In this document: positions 42,338-51,302 of the stretch, in pieces | Layout: the number at the start of each line of letters is the position of its first letter | Numbering within the stretch: the stretch's first letter is position 1 | Source: Salinigranum halophilum | GTDB taxonomy: Archaea; Halobacteriota; Halobacteria; Halobacteriales; Haloferacaceae | Assembly: GCF_007004735.1 (NCBI RefSeq) | Contig: NZ_SSNL01000006.1 | Location: forward strand, 310,001 to 374,000 | DNA length: 64,000 nucleotides | Reading direction: 5' to 3' | The notes under the pieces: model-generated | The model's input: only the letters and a program-made list of their open reading frames with translations | Databases searched by the model: none | Told to the model about the DNA's origin: nothing | Position numbers and translations under genes: made by a program

Positions 42338-43180
42338 ATGGCATACCTAGAGATGCCGGACCACATACCCCTGTACTACGAAGAACGTGGCGAGGGCGAG
42401 ACCATCCTCTTGGTACACGGCTGGTCGTGCAACGGCGGATACTGGTGGCAGAAGAACGTCGAATCGCTCTCCGAGTCGTACCACGTCGTCACAGTGGACC
42501 TGCGGGGCCACGGCCAATCAGGGAAGACCGACCACAATCACACTCTCTCCCAGTACGCACAGGACATCCGGCACCTCATGGAGTCACTGAACCTCACGGA
42601 CGTGACGCTGGTTGGGTGGTCGATGGGAACTGCTATCGCGCTTTCGTACTTCGACCAGTTCGGAAGCGACCGGCTCCGCTCGTTCGTCTTCGTCGACATG
42701 AGTCCGTACATGTTCTCCGAAGAGGGCTGGGAGTATCCGCTGTTCGGAGAGTTCACACCTGAAGCGCTGGATGGGGTGGTCGAAGCCCTGCAGAACGACC
42801 GGCCGTCATTTGTCAAGGAACAGATATTGGAGGCATTCTTTATCGAACGACCATCAGAGGATGTCATCGACGAGATGTACGCGGAGATGATGAAAACGCC
42901 AACCGGCGTGACAGTCGCCGCGTTTCAGGCGTTCTGTGATAACGACTTCCGTGACGTCGTTGGGAAGATCGACATCCCGACACTCCTAATGTACGCCGAA
43001 GGGAGCGCCATCTTCCCCGGCGACGTTGGTGCGTGGATGCACGAGCAGATTCCCGACTCGGAACTCGTGGTTTTCGAGAACAGTAGTCACTGTCCGTTCT
43101 GGGAAGAGCCCGAGCGGTTCAACCACGAGCTAGCGACGTTCGTCGCGGGACTCAAAGACAGAATGATCGGGGCACCATAG
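42338..43180 (+). CDS. Alpha/beta-fold hydrolase
   Basis: 280 residues. Oxyanion region ILLVHGWSCNGGYWW, DLRGHGQS, nucleophile elbow LVGWSMGTA (Ser ~97), acid in the LLMYAEGSAIF region and His in NSSHCPFWEEPERF (~255). This is a classic serine hydrolase triad without signal peptide, so cytoplasmic. It is about 420 bases downstream of the formamidase on the same strand but separated by a repeat and its own promoter. It may hydrolyse an ester or amide linked to the same catabolic route. Confidence 0.85.
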   Translation: MAYLEMPDHIPLYYEERGEGETILLVHGWSCNGGYWWQKNVESLSESYHVVTVDLRGHGQSGKTDHNHTLSQYAQDIRHLMESLNLTDVTLVGWSMGTAIALSYFDQFGSDRLRSFVFVDMSPYMFSEEGWEYPLFGEFTPEALDGVVEALQNDRPSFVKEQILEAFFIERPSEDVIDEMYAEMMKTPTGVTVAAFQAFCDNDFRDVVGKIDIPTLLMYAEGSAIFPGDVGAWMHEQIPDSELVVFENSSHCPFWEEPERFNHELATFVAGLKDRMIGAP

Positions 43181-43330
43181 TCAACGAGCATCCTCGGACG
43201 CTCCAGCGGGCACCTACTCGACAGTTGAGATGTCACGCAATTATGTGACTTCCACTCAGTACTTCAGCCAGTTTGGAACCGACTGTTCGCGTCGGTCCGC
43301 TGGATAATATGTAGTCTGTGCTGACCTCGT

Positions 43331-43412
43331 GACCGACTCGCGCGCTGTATTCAGCACGGCCACAGAAACCTCACTGAACCCTGTCAGACGCGGCGTACAA
43401 CAGACAGAGAGC
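43331..43412 (+). repeat. Dispersed repeat R2
   Basis: Second direct copy of the repeat family: GACCGACTCGCGCG, CTGTATTCAGCACGGCCACA, GAAACCTCACTGAACCCTGT, CAGACGCGGCG. More than 85 percent like R1 by eye over the first 60 bases. It lies between the alpha/beta hydrolase and the toxin-antitoxin pair. Confidence 0.75.
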
Positions 43413-43514
43413 TTCTCTTTCTCTTTATGTTGGGACTGCCACCAGAGCAGTGTGTCATGACACGGATGGCGGGTCACAACAAATATATTCGCAGAGCGAT
43501 TATCTCCGGTTACC

Positions 43515-43826
43515 ATGGCAACAAGCAACGACAAAATCCAATTCAGGGGGGCTGACGAGAAGCGGGCAAGTCAACGCCTCAGTGAGATGCGTCTGGGAGG
43601 GATTAACATCAGTGAACTCGCTCGAGAGGGACTCAAGGAGAAGCTTCGGGAAGTGCTCTCAAATGAGGAGCGAGTCGAGTTGCACCAACAGTACCTCGAC
43701 GGAGAACTGGACGAAGGCGTTGCAAAGGTTCTCATCGGCGATCTGCTCGAGGATATCGAGCGTGAACGCGAGGCAGTCGGGAAGGCGGAGACGCTCAGTA
43801 CCGATGGCGTCTTCCAGAACGAGTAA
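43515..43826 (+). CDS. Ribbon-helix-helix-like antitoxin candidate
   Basis: 103 residues. N-terminal KIQFRGADEKRASQRLSEMR, then LGGINISELAREGLKEKL, is an RHH-like strand-helix-helix. The helical, acidic C-terminus (LLEDIERERE) could wrap a toxin. The PIN gene starts 3 bases after its stop, so it is the likely antitoxin and autorepressor. Confidence 0.65.
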   Translation: MATSNDKIQFRGADEKRASQRLSEMRLGGINISELAREGLKEKLREVLSNEERVELHQQYLDGELDEGVAKVLIGDLLEDIEREREAVGKAETLSTDGVFQNE

Positions 43827-43829
43827 CGA

Positions 43830-44438
43830 ATGGGTTCAGACGAGATACGGCACCCTGTTCTTGTGGATACTGACGCACTTATTTCTGTAGCAAATACATC
43901 TCTGTGGCCGACGGCTGTAGGCAATCTCAACCTGACGACGACGAACGTCTGTATTCATGAGTTGAAACGACACACCCGCGAAAAGTCTGAATATGCGCCT
44001 GATGGAAGCCGTCAAAAGTGGATTTACGATGGGAGTGTAGCGGCACTCGAACCGTTTGAAGGCAACGCAAACACGGCGTTCACCACGATCAACAGCGTTC
44101 CCCGACCGCACGGACCGGACGCTGGGGAACAGTCGTTAGAACAAGAACTCGAACAGCACCCAGAAAGCTACACGTTCGTCGTTCTCATGGATCAGAGAGG
44201 TCGAGAATCTATAAGTCGAACCTTCGAGGAACGAGACCAATACGGTGTTGCAGTCGCTCCCTCCTATCTGCTCTACTTACTCCACAAGAACGGGAACTGT
44301 TCGAAGCAGGAATTCTGTGAGGCGTGTGGAGAGCTTCTGGAGGGAGAGGGGTGGACGAGTTACAGTGCGATACAAGCGATTTGGCAGGAAATCCCGATTG
44401 ACTGCAGTTCGTACTTAGATGGAAGCCTATTGCCCTGA
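43830..44438 (+). CDS. PIN-like toxin candidate
   Basis: 202 residues, longer than usual VapC (~130). N-terminal VLVDTDALISVANTSLW matches the first PIN motif with Asp residues, and VCIHELKRHTRE supplies the usual Glu. A later YTFVVLMDQRGRESI may hold the third acidic site, and the C-terminal part has CSKQEFCEACGELL. Coupled to the RHH-like gene. Toxin role inferred from gene pairing. Confidence 0.6.
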   Translation: MGSDEIRHPVLVDTDALISVANTSLWPTAVGNLNLTTTNVCIHELKRHTREKSEYAPDGSRQKWIYDGSVAALEPFEGNANTAFTTINSVPRPHGPDAGEQSLEQELEQHPESYTFVVLMDQRGRESISRTFEERDQYGVAVAPSYLLYLLHKNGNCSKQEFCEACGELLEGEGWTSYSAIQAIWQEIPIDCSSYLDGSLLP

Positions 44439-44480
44439 CTCACCAGAATGTCTTTTTCGCTTTGGCGTGCCGAAATAAAT

Positions 44481-45078
44481 ATGGAGAGACGTAGGTTCTT
44501 CGCTGGGTGCTCGATTGCAGCGGTTACTGTAGTAGCGTTTGAAACTCTTCGCAGTCGGTCACGTCGCTCTGGTCGTCACAGAACGTTCACAGCGGGTCTT
44601 TGAAATCGAGTGAGTAGATTCTTTCAAACTCTACTATAGTCTATCCGGATGTACAAGTGGGTCGCTCGGGGACGTAGCGTATTCAGGCCGCTATTCTGGG
44701 GACGAACTTCCATCGGCTGAGCCAATATTCCAAGCCGAAGAGGGGGTGCGGTTAGAACAAGGAGAAACAGCCACATTCTTAGCGAACTCAAAAGCGGAAC
44801 TTCGCAAGCAGATGGTCGCGGAGTCTAGTGCGATTGAATCTCGGGAAAGCAACCAAGCGGTTGCCTTTCTGACCGCGATTAGTGTCGTGCTCCCGATTCG
44901 TAGTCAGGTCAGCTTCACTGAATCGAGGATTGTAGGGGACACGGTCCGGATGAATGTCAAGCCACAACCGGATAATGAAGATGAATCCGACCAATTAGGA
45001 TTCCATCGCATGATGATTTATTGGACCCAAGACTATCCAGTCGCTAATGAACCGACGAGCATCGAACTGATCGAATAA
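44481..45078 (+). pseudogene. Lipoprotein gene interrupted by a MITE in its signal peptide
   Basis: ATG 44481 encodes MERRRFFAGCSIAAVT, the beginning of an export signal, then runs into the MITE and stops at about 44602. Directly after the MITE, from 44641, a second frame encodes the lipobox LSGC followed by TSGSLGDVAYSGRYSGDELP and continues without a stop to 45078 (LEQGETATFLANSKAELRKQ, VRMNVKPQPDNEDESDQLGF). Removing the 113-bp insert with a small duplication would join signal, lipobox and mature domain. The mature ~145 residues are of unknown family. Confidence 0.75.
44527..44639. mobile_element. 113-bp MITE, copy 2
   Basis: Same length and internal sequence as copy 1 at 1335-1447 (GAAACTCTTCGCAGTCGGTC and TCGAGTGAGTAGATTCTTTC are shared with few changes). 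Terminal inverted repeats CTGTAGTAGCGTTTGAA and TTCAAACTCTACTATAG differ from perfect by two bases, so this copy is older or more degraded. It disrupts a lipoprotein gene between the signal start and the lipobox. Confidence 0.85.
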
Positions 45079-45162
45079 ATCGTCGTTTCAAACAGTCAAC
45101 GCTCTGCTGAATATATACTCTGTATCTACCATTGCCGATTCCCCGCCAGATGACGACTAACC

Positions 45163-45257
45163 AGTGACACACACGCGCTGTATTCAGCACGCCCGCAGAA
45201 ACCTCACTGAGCCCTGTCAGAAGCGGCGCGCAACACTCAGAGAGTGTCGTCAGCAGC
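45163..45257 (+). repeat. Dispersed repeat R3
   Basis: Third direct copy: CGCGCTGTATTCAGCACG, CCCGCAGAAACCTCACTGAG, CCCTGTCAGAAGCGGCGCG, then AGAGAGTGTCGTCAGCAG. It ends a few bases before the stop of the cyclase gene. A partial fourth copy (CCTGTATTCAGCAG) is at 46030 and an inverted one near 63117. Confidence 0.75.
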
Positions 45258-45262
45258 GCATT

Positions 45263-45943
45263 TCAGCGTAGTTCTGCAAAGGCCCGAATTGGCATCGCAG
45301 CCGTCTGTTCCGCTTTAACTGGGACCGCAAACAGCCGGAAGGACTCTCCGTGAAGCGCGTCCAGCCCGGTCATATTCTCGACGATAAAGACGTCCTCGTC
45401 GAGAAGGCGCGTATGTGCAGGTCGTGACGGATTGCGGTGATCATCGATGTTGATCGTATCGACACCGACAAGACCCACGTTTTCATCGATTAGCCTGTCG
45501 ATTAGCGCCTCCGAGAGAAACGGATATGACCGATACTGTTCTGTGCCCCAGTGGTCGTCCCACCCGAAGTTGAACAGGACAGCCCGATTGCTGAGAGTCC
45601 GGTCGGTGGGCAACACATCAACATCGAGTTCATCACCTGGCTCCAGCCCCCGGGCTTCAACGACGACACCCGGTAACACGAGTTCGTCGATATCGAGGTC
45701 ACCAATGTCACGACCATCTGGATATCGATGATACGGCGAGTCGAGGTACGTGCCGACCGATGTCTGAAACGTGACCTCCGTGACCTCGAACGCGGCCTCT
45801 CCGTCGTAGTGTGATTCGGACTCTTCGTGAGTGAAGAACGGTTGTATCTCTGCCGTATACTCGGTAACTGTCCCGTCTTCATTTTCCATACGGAAGCCCG
45901 GCATCTCGTCCTCAAACGAATGGCTGAGATCTATGAAAGTCAT
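45263..45943 (-). CDS. Cyclase-family (kynurenine-formamidase-like) metal hydrolase
   Basis: 226 residues. The family metal motif normally reads H-x-G-T-H-x-D-x-P-x-H. Here it is TSVGTYLDSPYHRYPDG (~60-76): the first two His are Ser and Tyr, while Asp and the last His remain. Later family elements VVVEARGL, VLFNFGWDDHWG, VGLVGVDTINIDDHRNP, HTRLLDEDVFIVENM are intact. Members hydrolyse N-formyl or cyclic amide bonds. Its location beside the formamidase and Liv importer supports a shared amide pathway. The altered motif suggests a subfamily with different metal binding. Confidence 0.8.
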   Translation of the reverse strand: MTFIDLSHSFEDEMPGFRMENEDGTVTEYTAEIQPFFTHEESESHYDGEAAFEVTEVTFQTSVGTYLDSPYHRYPDGRDIGDLDIDELVLPGVVVEARGLEPGDELDVDVLPTDRTLSNRAVLFNFGWDDHWGTEQYRSYPFLSEALIDRLIDENVGLVGVDTINIDDHRNPSRPAHTRLLDEDVFIVENMTGLDALHGESFRLFAVPVKAEQTAAMPIRAFAELR

Positions 45944-46358
45944 AGAGTCACCAACGAAGACACGGCAGTAAACATTTTAGATCGGTTCAGCTGTATCGAC
46001 CACAAGCGGTACTGCTGCTGCATAAGGCCCTGTATTCAGCAGCCACTAACATTGTATCAGCAACGAACGAGTTCAACAGCAGTGCTGACGTCTCACACAA
46101 TGCCAGTCGATGGGGTCTTCTGAGGCGTTCTCGCGGGGAATGACTTGTCGGAGAAGAAGCTGGAGAGGGTTGTATGCTACCATCTTAACCAACAAAAGGA
46201 CGGCCACCCACACGAGTTGTTGGTTAACAGACGAAGGCACGACCCGTCTCGTGAACTCGCACACTTGCGTTCAGCTCGTATCTGAGACCCTCACCGTGCC
46301 ATAAATCGGCACCGACGCTGGGGGCGCGACGCACTACTCCTCGACGTCTCTCGGCACC
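45944..46358. other. Intergenic region at the left border of the CRISPR side
   Basis: About 415 bases. Contains a partial copy of the R repeat (CCTGTATTCAGCAG near 46029) and an inverted pair TTAACCAACA (46185-46194) / TGTTGGTTAA (46218-46227). The same decamer occurs twice, as direct repeats, at 62956 and 62976 beyond the cas locus. No gene convincingly fits; short frames lack family resemblance. Confidence 0.4.
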
Positions 46359-46658
46359 GTGTGGACCGTCGTCGACGACACTATCGAGCACGTCGAAGCC
46401 ACCCGTGACCTCGACAAGTGGCGGCGCTTCATCGACGCCCGCCGCAGGTGGGTCGCACACCGCATCGATTCCCGGTCGACTACCGAGTTCGTCTGTGACG
46501 CCGTCGCGGAGGCGCTGTCGATGGTCCGCGCACGCCTCTACGGCGGTCGCTGTGCGAAATGCGGCACCTGTCTGTTGTCCTCCGACGGTGACCGATACGG
46601 CCGCTGTGCGGGCTGTGTCGTCGACGAAGAACGCGCTCGCGACCAGGGAGCGCTCTGA
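46359..46658 (+). CDS. Small zinc-ribbon protein
   Basis: 99 residues from a GTG at 46359-46361. The C-terminal part holds two Cys pairs, CAKCGTCLLSSDGDRYGRCA followed by GC, in a treble-clef or ribbon spacing (Cys-x2-Cys ... Cys-x2-Cys). The N-terminal half is helical and basic (DKWRRFIDARRRWVAHRI). Small zinc proteins of this type are frequent on haloarchaeal plasmids and viruses. Its stop overlaps the start of the next gene. Confidence 0.6.
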   Translation: MWTVVDDTIEHVEATRDLDKWRRFIDARRRWVAHRIDSRSTTEFVCDAVAEALSMVRARLYGGRCAKCGTCLLSSDGDRYGRCAGCVVDEERARDQGAL

Positions 46659-46849
46659 TGGCGTCGCTGACCGAAGCGCTCGCGGACGCCCGGATGGCCC
46701 TCGCCCAAGCGGAGACCCGCGCTGAGAATCCCGACGCAGTGCGGGCGCACTGTCAGGCTGCGCGGGCACACCTCGATGACGCGCTAGTCGAGTGTCCCGT
46801 CTGTGGGCGGGTCGGGCTCCCTGAGCGGATCGTCGCCCACGACTGCTGA
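46658..46849 (+). CDS. Small protein with C-terminal Cys/His zinc motif
   Basis: 63 residues. A helical N-terminus (LTEALADARMALAQAETRAE) is followed by a single zinc finger-like C-x2-C-x10-H-x-C motif in ALVECPVCGRVGLPERIVAH then DC. Its ATG overlaps the stop of the preceding zinc-ribbon gene, so the two are cotranslated. It borders the distal end of the CRISPR array. Confidence 0.6.
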   Translation: MASLTEALADARMALAQAETRAENPDAVRAHCQAARAHLDDALVECPVCGRVGLPERIVAHDC

Positions 46850-47057
46850 GGCGACGGCGACTCTGCTTTTTTGTTCGGCCGGCATCTCGAGCGCACACAT
46901 CGGGTGGTCGATGACCGACTCAATAGGCCGTCCGGGGGTGGTTCCGGTAGGTTCGTGCGAGTGGTGACTTGGCGGGTTTCAGTGGGGTTACTGGGGTGAT
47001 GAGTGGTGATTTCCGGATGTTTCTGGATGTGTCGCTGGTGGGTGGATAGAGAACCAG

Positions 47058-50000
47058 TATTCAACCCCACAAGGGTTCGTCTGAATCGACCCTTAGCCGA
47101 AGACCGCCGAAATCGGGAGTTTGCTTCAACCCCACAAGGGTTCGTCTGAATCCATGTTCGGCCACTCGAGCACCTGGACGGTCTTGTAGCTTCAACCCCA
47201 CAAGGGTTCGTCTGAATCCCGGCGTCTCGGTTGTTGCGCCCCGAGCCCCAGACGCTTCAACCCCACAAGGGTTCGTCTGAATCTCGTGTTCTCTAAGATT
47301 CATCGTGTCCGTTGAGCTCGCTTCAACCCCACAAGGGTTCGTCTGAATCAAGGAACTCACAGAAGACTCGCCTGGAGGTGCGGTTACGCTTCAACCCCAC
47401 AAGGGTTCGTCTGAATCTGGGCGAACGTCACGGCCCACGACGGCGTCCCATCGGCGCTTCAACCCCACAAGGGTTCGTCTGAATCGCGCGCCGTCAGGGA
47501 GGCGCTCGCGGATGGCCGCCGCGCTTCAACCCCACAAGGGTTCGTCTGAATCCGCCATCGTCACGGAGCCCTCCGCCGACAAGCTCCGCTTCAACCCCAC
47601 AAGGGTTCGTCTGAATCGACGGTCCTCGACGTCGCTCGACTGCTCGGAGGTCTGCTTCAACCCCACAAGGGTTCGTCTGAATCTCGCGAGAGCTGGTGGA
47701 TGAGCAAGATGGTGAGCTTCAACCCCACAAGGGTTCGTCTGAATCTGAAGCAGCATTCGGAGTTCGCGCGGCACCGTCTCGCTTCAACCCCACAAGGGTT
47801 CGTCTGAATCCGCCGTCTCACTCGACGTCGCGGGCTTCGAAATCGAGCTTCAACCCCACAAGGGTTCGTCTGAATCTCCCGTATCGGCGTTCCACGGTTC
47901 CCTGTCCCTCGCAGCTTCAACCCCACAAGGGTTCGTCTGAATCTCGATGTAGTAGCTCATGCTGGTTTCACCCATCCGCTTCAACCCCACAAGGGTTCGT
48001 CTGAATCACTTGTCTGCCCGCGCCATCGGCTTGCCCAGGCGTGCTTCAACCCCACAAGGGTTCGTCTGAATCTCGTCGCTGAAGAATACTTCTGCGGCCA
48101 TGACTCAGAGCTTCAACCCCACAAGGGTTCGTCTGAATCTTGTTGTTCCAATCGGAGTTCTCCAGCAGGTGCCGGCTTCAACCCCACAAGGGTTCGTCTG
48201 AATCTCTTGGCGTCGCACGCCGAGCACGGCAGCCCGTCGTCGCTTCAACCCCACAAGGGTTCGTCTGAATCGTTTCACACACGACAAACATACGGGTGAG
48301 TGAGTTTGCTTCAACCCCACAAGGGTTCGTCTGAATCTTTGAGGCGCGGGAGACCCACACCGGGTTTCCGAGGCTTCAACCCCACAAGGGTTCGTCTGAA
48401 TCGACACCGAGCGCCTCCGCCGCGAGGAGACCGGCTCCGGCGCTTCAACCCCACAAGGGTTCGTCTGAATCCAGCGTCGTTATCGAGCCCGCTTCCCAGT
48501 CGACTTCGCTTCAACCCCACAAGGGTTCGTCTGAATCCGCGCTCCAGGCGGAGGCGCGAGGAGTGGACGGCGGCTTCAACCCCACAAGGGTTCGTCTGAA
48601 TCAGGGCTCCTCGGGCTTCGACGACTCTCGAGAAGCGCTTCAACCCCACAAGGGTTCGTCTGAATCCTTGAGTCGAGCGGCCAGCGTCCCGTCGAGATGG
48701 CTTCAACCCCACAAGGGTTCGTCTGAATCAACCGCTGTGTCGACCGCCCGTGCTTGGCTGGATCGCTTCAACCCCACAAGGGTTCGTCTGAATCCGATAA
48801 CGCACTCGACGGCGTCGGCCTGCCAGGGACGCTTCAACCCCACAAGGGTTCGTCTGAATCCCCACAGTGCCGCGAGCAGTTCGATGACGGGAGCGAGCTT
48901 CAACCCCACAAGGGTTCGTCTGAATCGAAGGGGTACGCCCACGACACCACCTCGTCGCGGAAGCTTCAACCCCACAAGGGTTCGTCTGAATCGACGGGGG
49001 CTGCGGTCGCCGAAGGAACACGTCGAGCTTCAACCCCACAAGGGTTCGTCTGAATCTCTGGGTCGGGCACTCGATACGTCAACAACGTCTCGCTTCAACC
49101 CCACAAGGGTTCGTCTGAATCACGGCGGTAAGGCCGACCGCTTGCATCTCCGTGCCGCTTCAACCCCACAAGGGTTCGTCTGAATCACGGCGGTAAGGCC
49201 GACCGCTTGCATCTCCGTGCCGCTTCAACCCCACAAGGGTTCGTCTGAATCCCGTCGACAAATCCCTCCGGAGACACTATCGAAGGGCTTCAACCCCACA
49301 AGGGTTCGTCTGAATCAATTATCTTCTTTGCACTGGCGACAGCCGCGTCTTGGCTTCAACCCCACAAGGGTTCGTCTGAATCCCATGAGTGTGATGTCGC
49401 TCATGCTACCGTCTTTAAGTCTTCAACCCCACAAGGGTTCGTCTGAATCAGGCTTGGAAATCATCGAGTGGCTAGAAGCCAATGGGCTTCAACCCCACAA
49501 GGGTTCGTCTGAATCATACATCAACTCGTACACTTCGTTGACGGGGAGGTCGCTTCAACCCCACAAGGGTTCGTCTGAATCACGCCGACAGCGACGCCAC
49601 GCCGACGCTCGCGCCTTCAGCTTCAACCCCACAAGGGTTCGTCTGAATCCTTCTGTGTGCGCTTCTCGCCCGACTCGCAGAGGACGCTTCAACCCCACAA
49701 GGGTTCGTCTGAATCGACGCGGCACAGGCCGCCCTCGACGCCAAAGCCGAGCTTCAACCCCACAAGGGTTCGTCTGAATCGCGTGGCTCGACGGCGAGTT
49801 CGTGGCGCTCGCGCTGCTTCAACCCCACAAGGGTTCGTCTGAATCGCGCCGTCTTTTTACGCCCCCGTAACGTATCGATGCGCTTCAACCCCACAAGGGT
49901 TCGTCTGAATCTGCGCGGGAAGCGTTGCCTCCCCCGTCGTAAGTCCCTGCTTCAACCCCACAAGGGTTCGTCTGAATCTTCCAGCAGAGTGCCATTACGG

Positions 50001-50904
50001 GTGTCACGCGCTGGCTTCAACCCCACAAGGGTTCGTCTGAATCCTGGGTCCCTCTGTCAGCAGTCCTCGGAATTGTCGGCGCTTCAACCCCACAAGGGTT
50101 CGTCTGAATCGTCTCTCTGCTGTCGAACATGAACGGCGTCACGTCGCTTCAACCCCACAAGGGTTCGTCTGAATCTCGGAAGGCTTCCACGGCCTTGACA
50201 AGCGCTGTCGGCTTCAACCCCACAAGGGTTCGTCTGAATCGGTCAGGGCAGGTACTGGACGCCGACCGTGAGGCCGCTTCAACCCCACAAGGGTTCGTCT
50301 GAATCAGTCGCCCGCCGTCGAGATGTCGATGATGGGAGCGAGCTTCAACCCCACAAGGGTTCGTCTGAATCCCTGATCTGGCCTTTCCGGGTTGTTCTGG
50401 GTCGCTTGAGCTTCAACCCCACAAGGGTTCGTCTGAATCATGCTTCAGACGCTCGTCCCGCCGCTCATCGGCGCGCTGCTTCAACCCCACAAGGGTTCGT
50501 CTGAATCCAGCGACGCGTTGGACCATATTGACGCCGACTGCTCGCTTCAACCCCACAAGGGTTCGTCTGAATCCCTCGTACTCGGTGTGAAAGAGTCGGC
50601 GCGGCCTCGGCTTCAACCCCACAAGGGTTCGTCTGAATCTCCAGAGCGTCTTCATCAGCCCGTGTTCGTCGTCGAAGCTTCAACCCCACAAGGGTTCGTC
50701 TGAATCCGTCGGGGTCAGACGAGGTCGCCATCAGAGACCCTCCGCTTCAACCCCACAAGGGTTCGTCTGAATCGCGGTCACTCCGAGGCCGAGGCCGAGC
50801 GCCTCTGGGAGCTTCAACCCCACAAGGGTTCGTCTGAATCAACTCCGTGAACTCCTCGGGGCACCCGGTATCGAGCTTCAACCCCACAAGGGTTCGTCTG
50901 AATC
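47058..50904 (-). CRISPR. Type I-B CRISPR array, 59 repeats and 58 spacers
   Basis: The 30-bp repeat starts GCTTCAACCCC and ends GTCTGAATC on the plus strand. On the minus strand it starts GATTCAGACGAACCC and ends GGGGTTGAAGC, the known haloarchaeal type I-B form, so transcription runs leftward from the leader at 50905. I counted 59 units by position, with spacers of 32-39 bases. All are identical except the distal first unit (TA for GC at its left end) and the unit at 49420 (T for G at its first base). A degenerate unit at the left end agrees with the leader being on the right. Expected crRNA 5' handle GTTGAAGC. One spacer is duplicated (49122-49156 and 49187-49221). Confidence 0.98.
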
Positions 50905-51039
50905 CCGCCATGGAATGACGGTATAGATGCCTGTAACAGCTGAATTCCAATCAGTGTTTTCATCGACCCCCAATTCACCGCTCCCCCCGGGGGGTCGATG
51001 GAAGTTGCTCACTCTCGTGAAGAAGACTACCTGCTACAA
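50905..51039 (-). promoter_or_regulatory. CRISPR leader
   Basis: The 135 bases between array and cas2 hold an inverted repeat CATCGACCCC...GGGGTCGATG (50961-50970 and 50991-51000) able to form a hairpin in which GGGGGGTCGATGG faces CCATCGA-type arms. Leaders adjacent to the newest repeat carry the promoter and integration-host elements. AATTCCAATC and the G-run region are candidates for conserved leader boxes. Identification rests on repeat polarity and position beside cas2-cas1. Confidence 0.75.
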
Positions 51040-51300
51040 TCAGGTAAACCGGCTTCCAGGAGCCTCTGCAGCGCCGAACGTTGTGAAATCGAACGCCGCC
51101 TGGTTTGTTGTCTCGAAGACCACGATCGAATCATCATCCTCCAACTCCGACTCAATCTCGTTTTTCATGGCCTCAACCTGTCCTGGAGTGAGTTGCCCAT
51201 AGAACACGGAGTACTGGAGGTGTTCAAGACGTCTTCGCAGCAGCTTGCGATAGACGTGCGTTCGGTCGGCTGGGACATCGTACACAACAATGACTTGCAT
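51040..51300 (-). CDS. cas2: CRISPR adaptation endonuclease Cas2
   Basis: 86 residues from the ATG at 51298-51300; a GTG four codons earlier would overlap cas1. Ferredoxin-like fold start MQVIVVYDVPADRTHVYRKL, with the catalytic-type Asp in YDVP, then LEHLQYSVFYGQLT and IVVFETTNQAAFDF. Forms the spacer integrase with Cas1. Last gene of cas4-cas1-cas2, directly beside the leader. Confidence 0.95.
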   Translation of the reverse strand: MQVIVVYDVPADRTHVYRKLLRRRLEHLQYSVFYGQLTPGQVEAMKNEIESELEDDDSIVVFETTNQAAFDFTTFGAAEAPGSRFT

Positions 51301-51302
51301 CC

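Noticed and set aside
46224-46898. 224-codon minus-strand frame
   Set aside because: Arg-rich antisense of the two zinc-protein genes; the plus-strand frames have conserved Cys spacing.
47061-50655. Many open frames of 60-200 codons on both strands with recurring RRTLVGLK, QTNPCGVEA or LQPHKGSSES segments
   Set aside because: They are translations of the CRISPR repeat in its reading frames and do not represent proteins.
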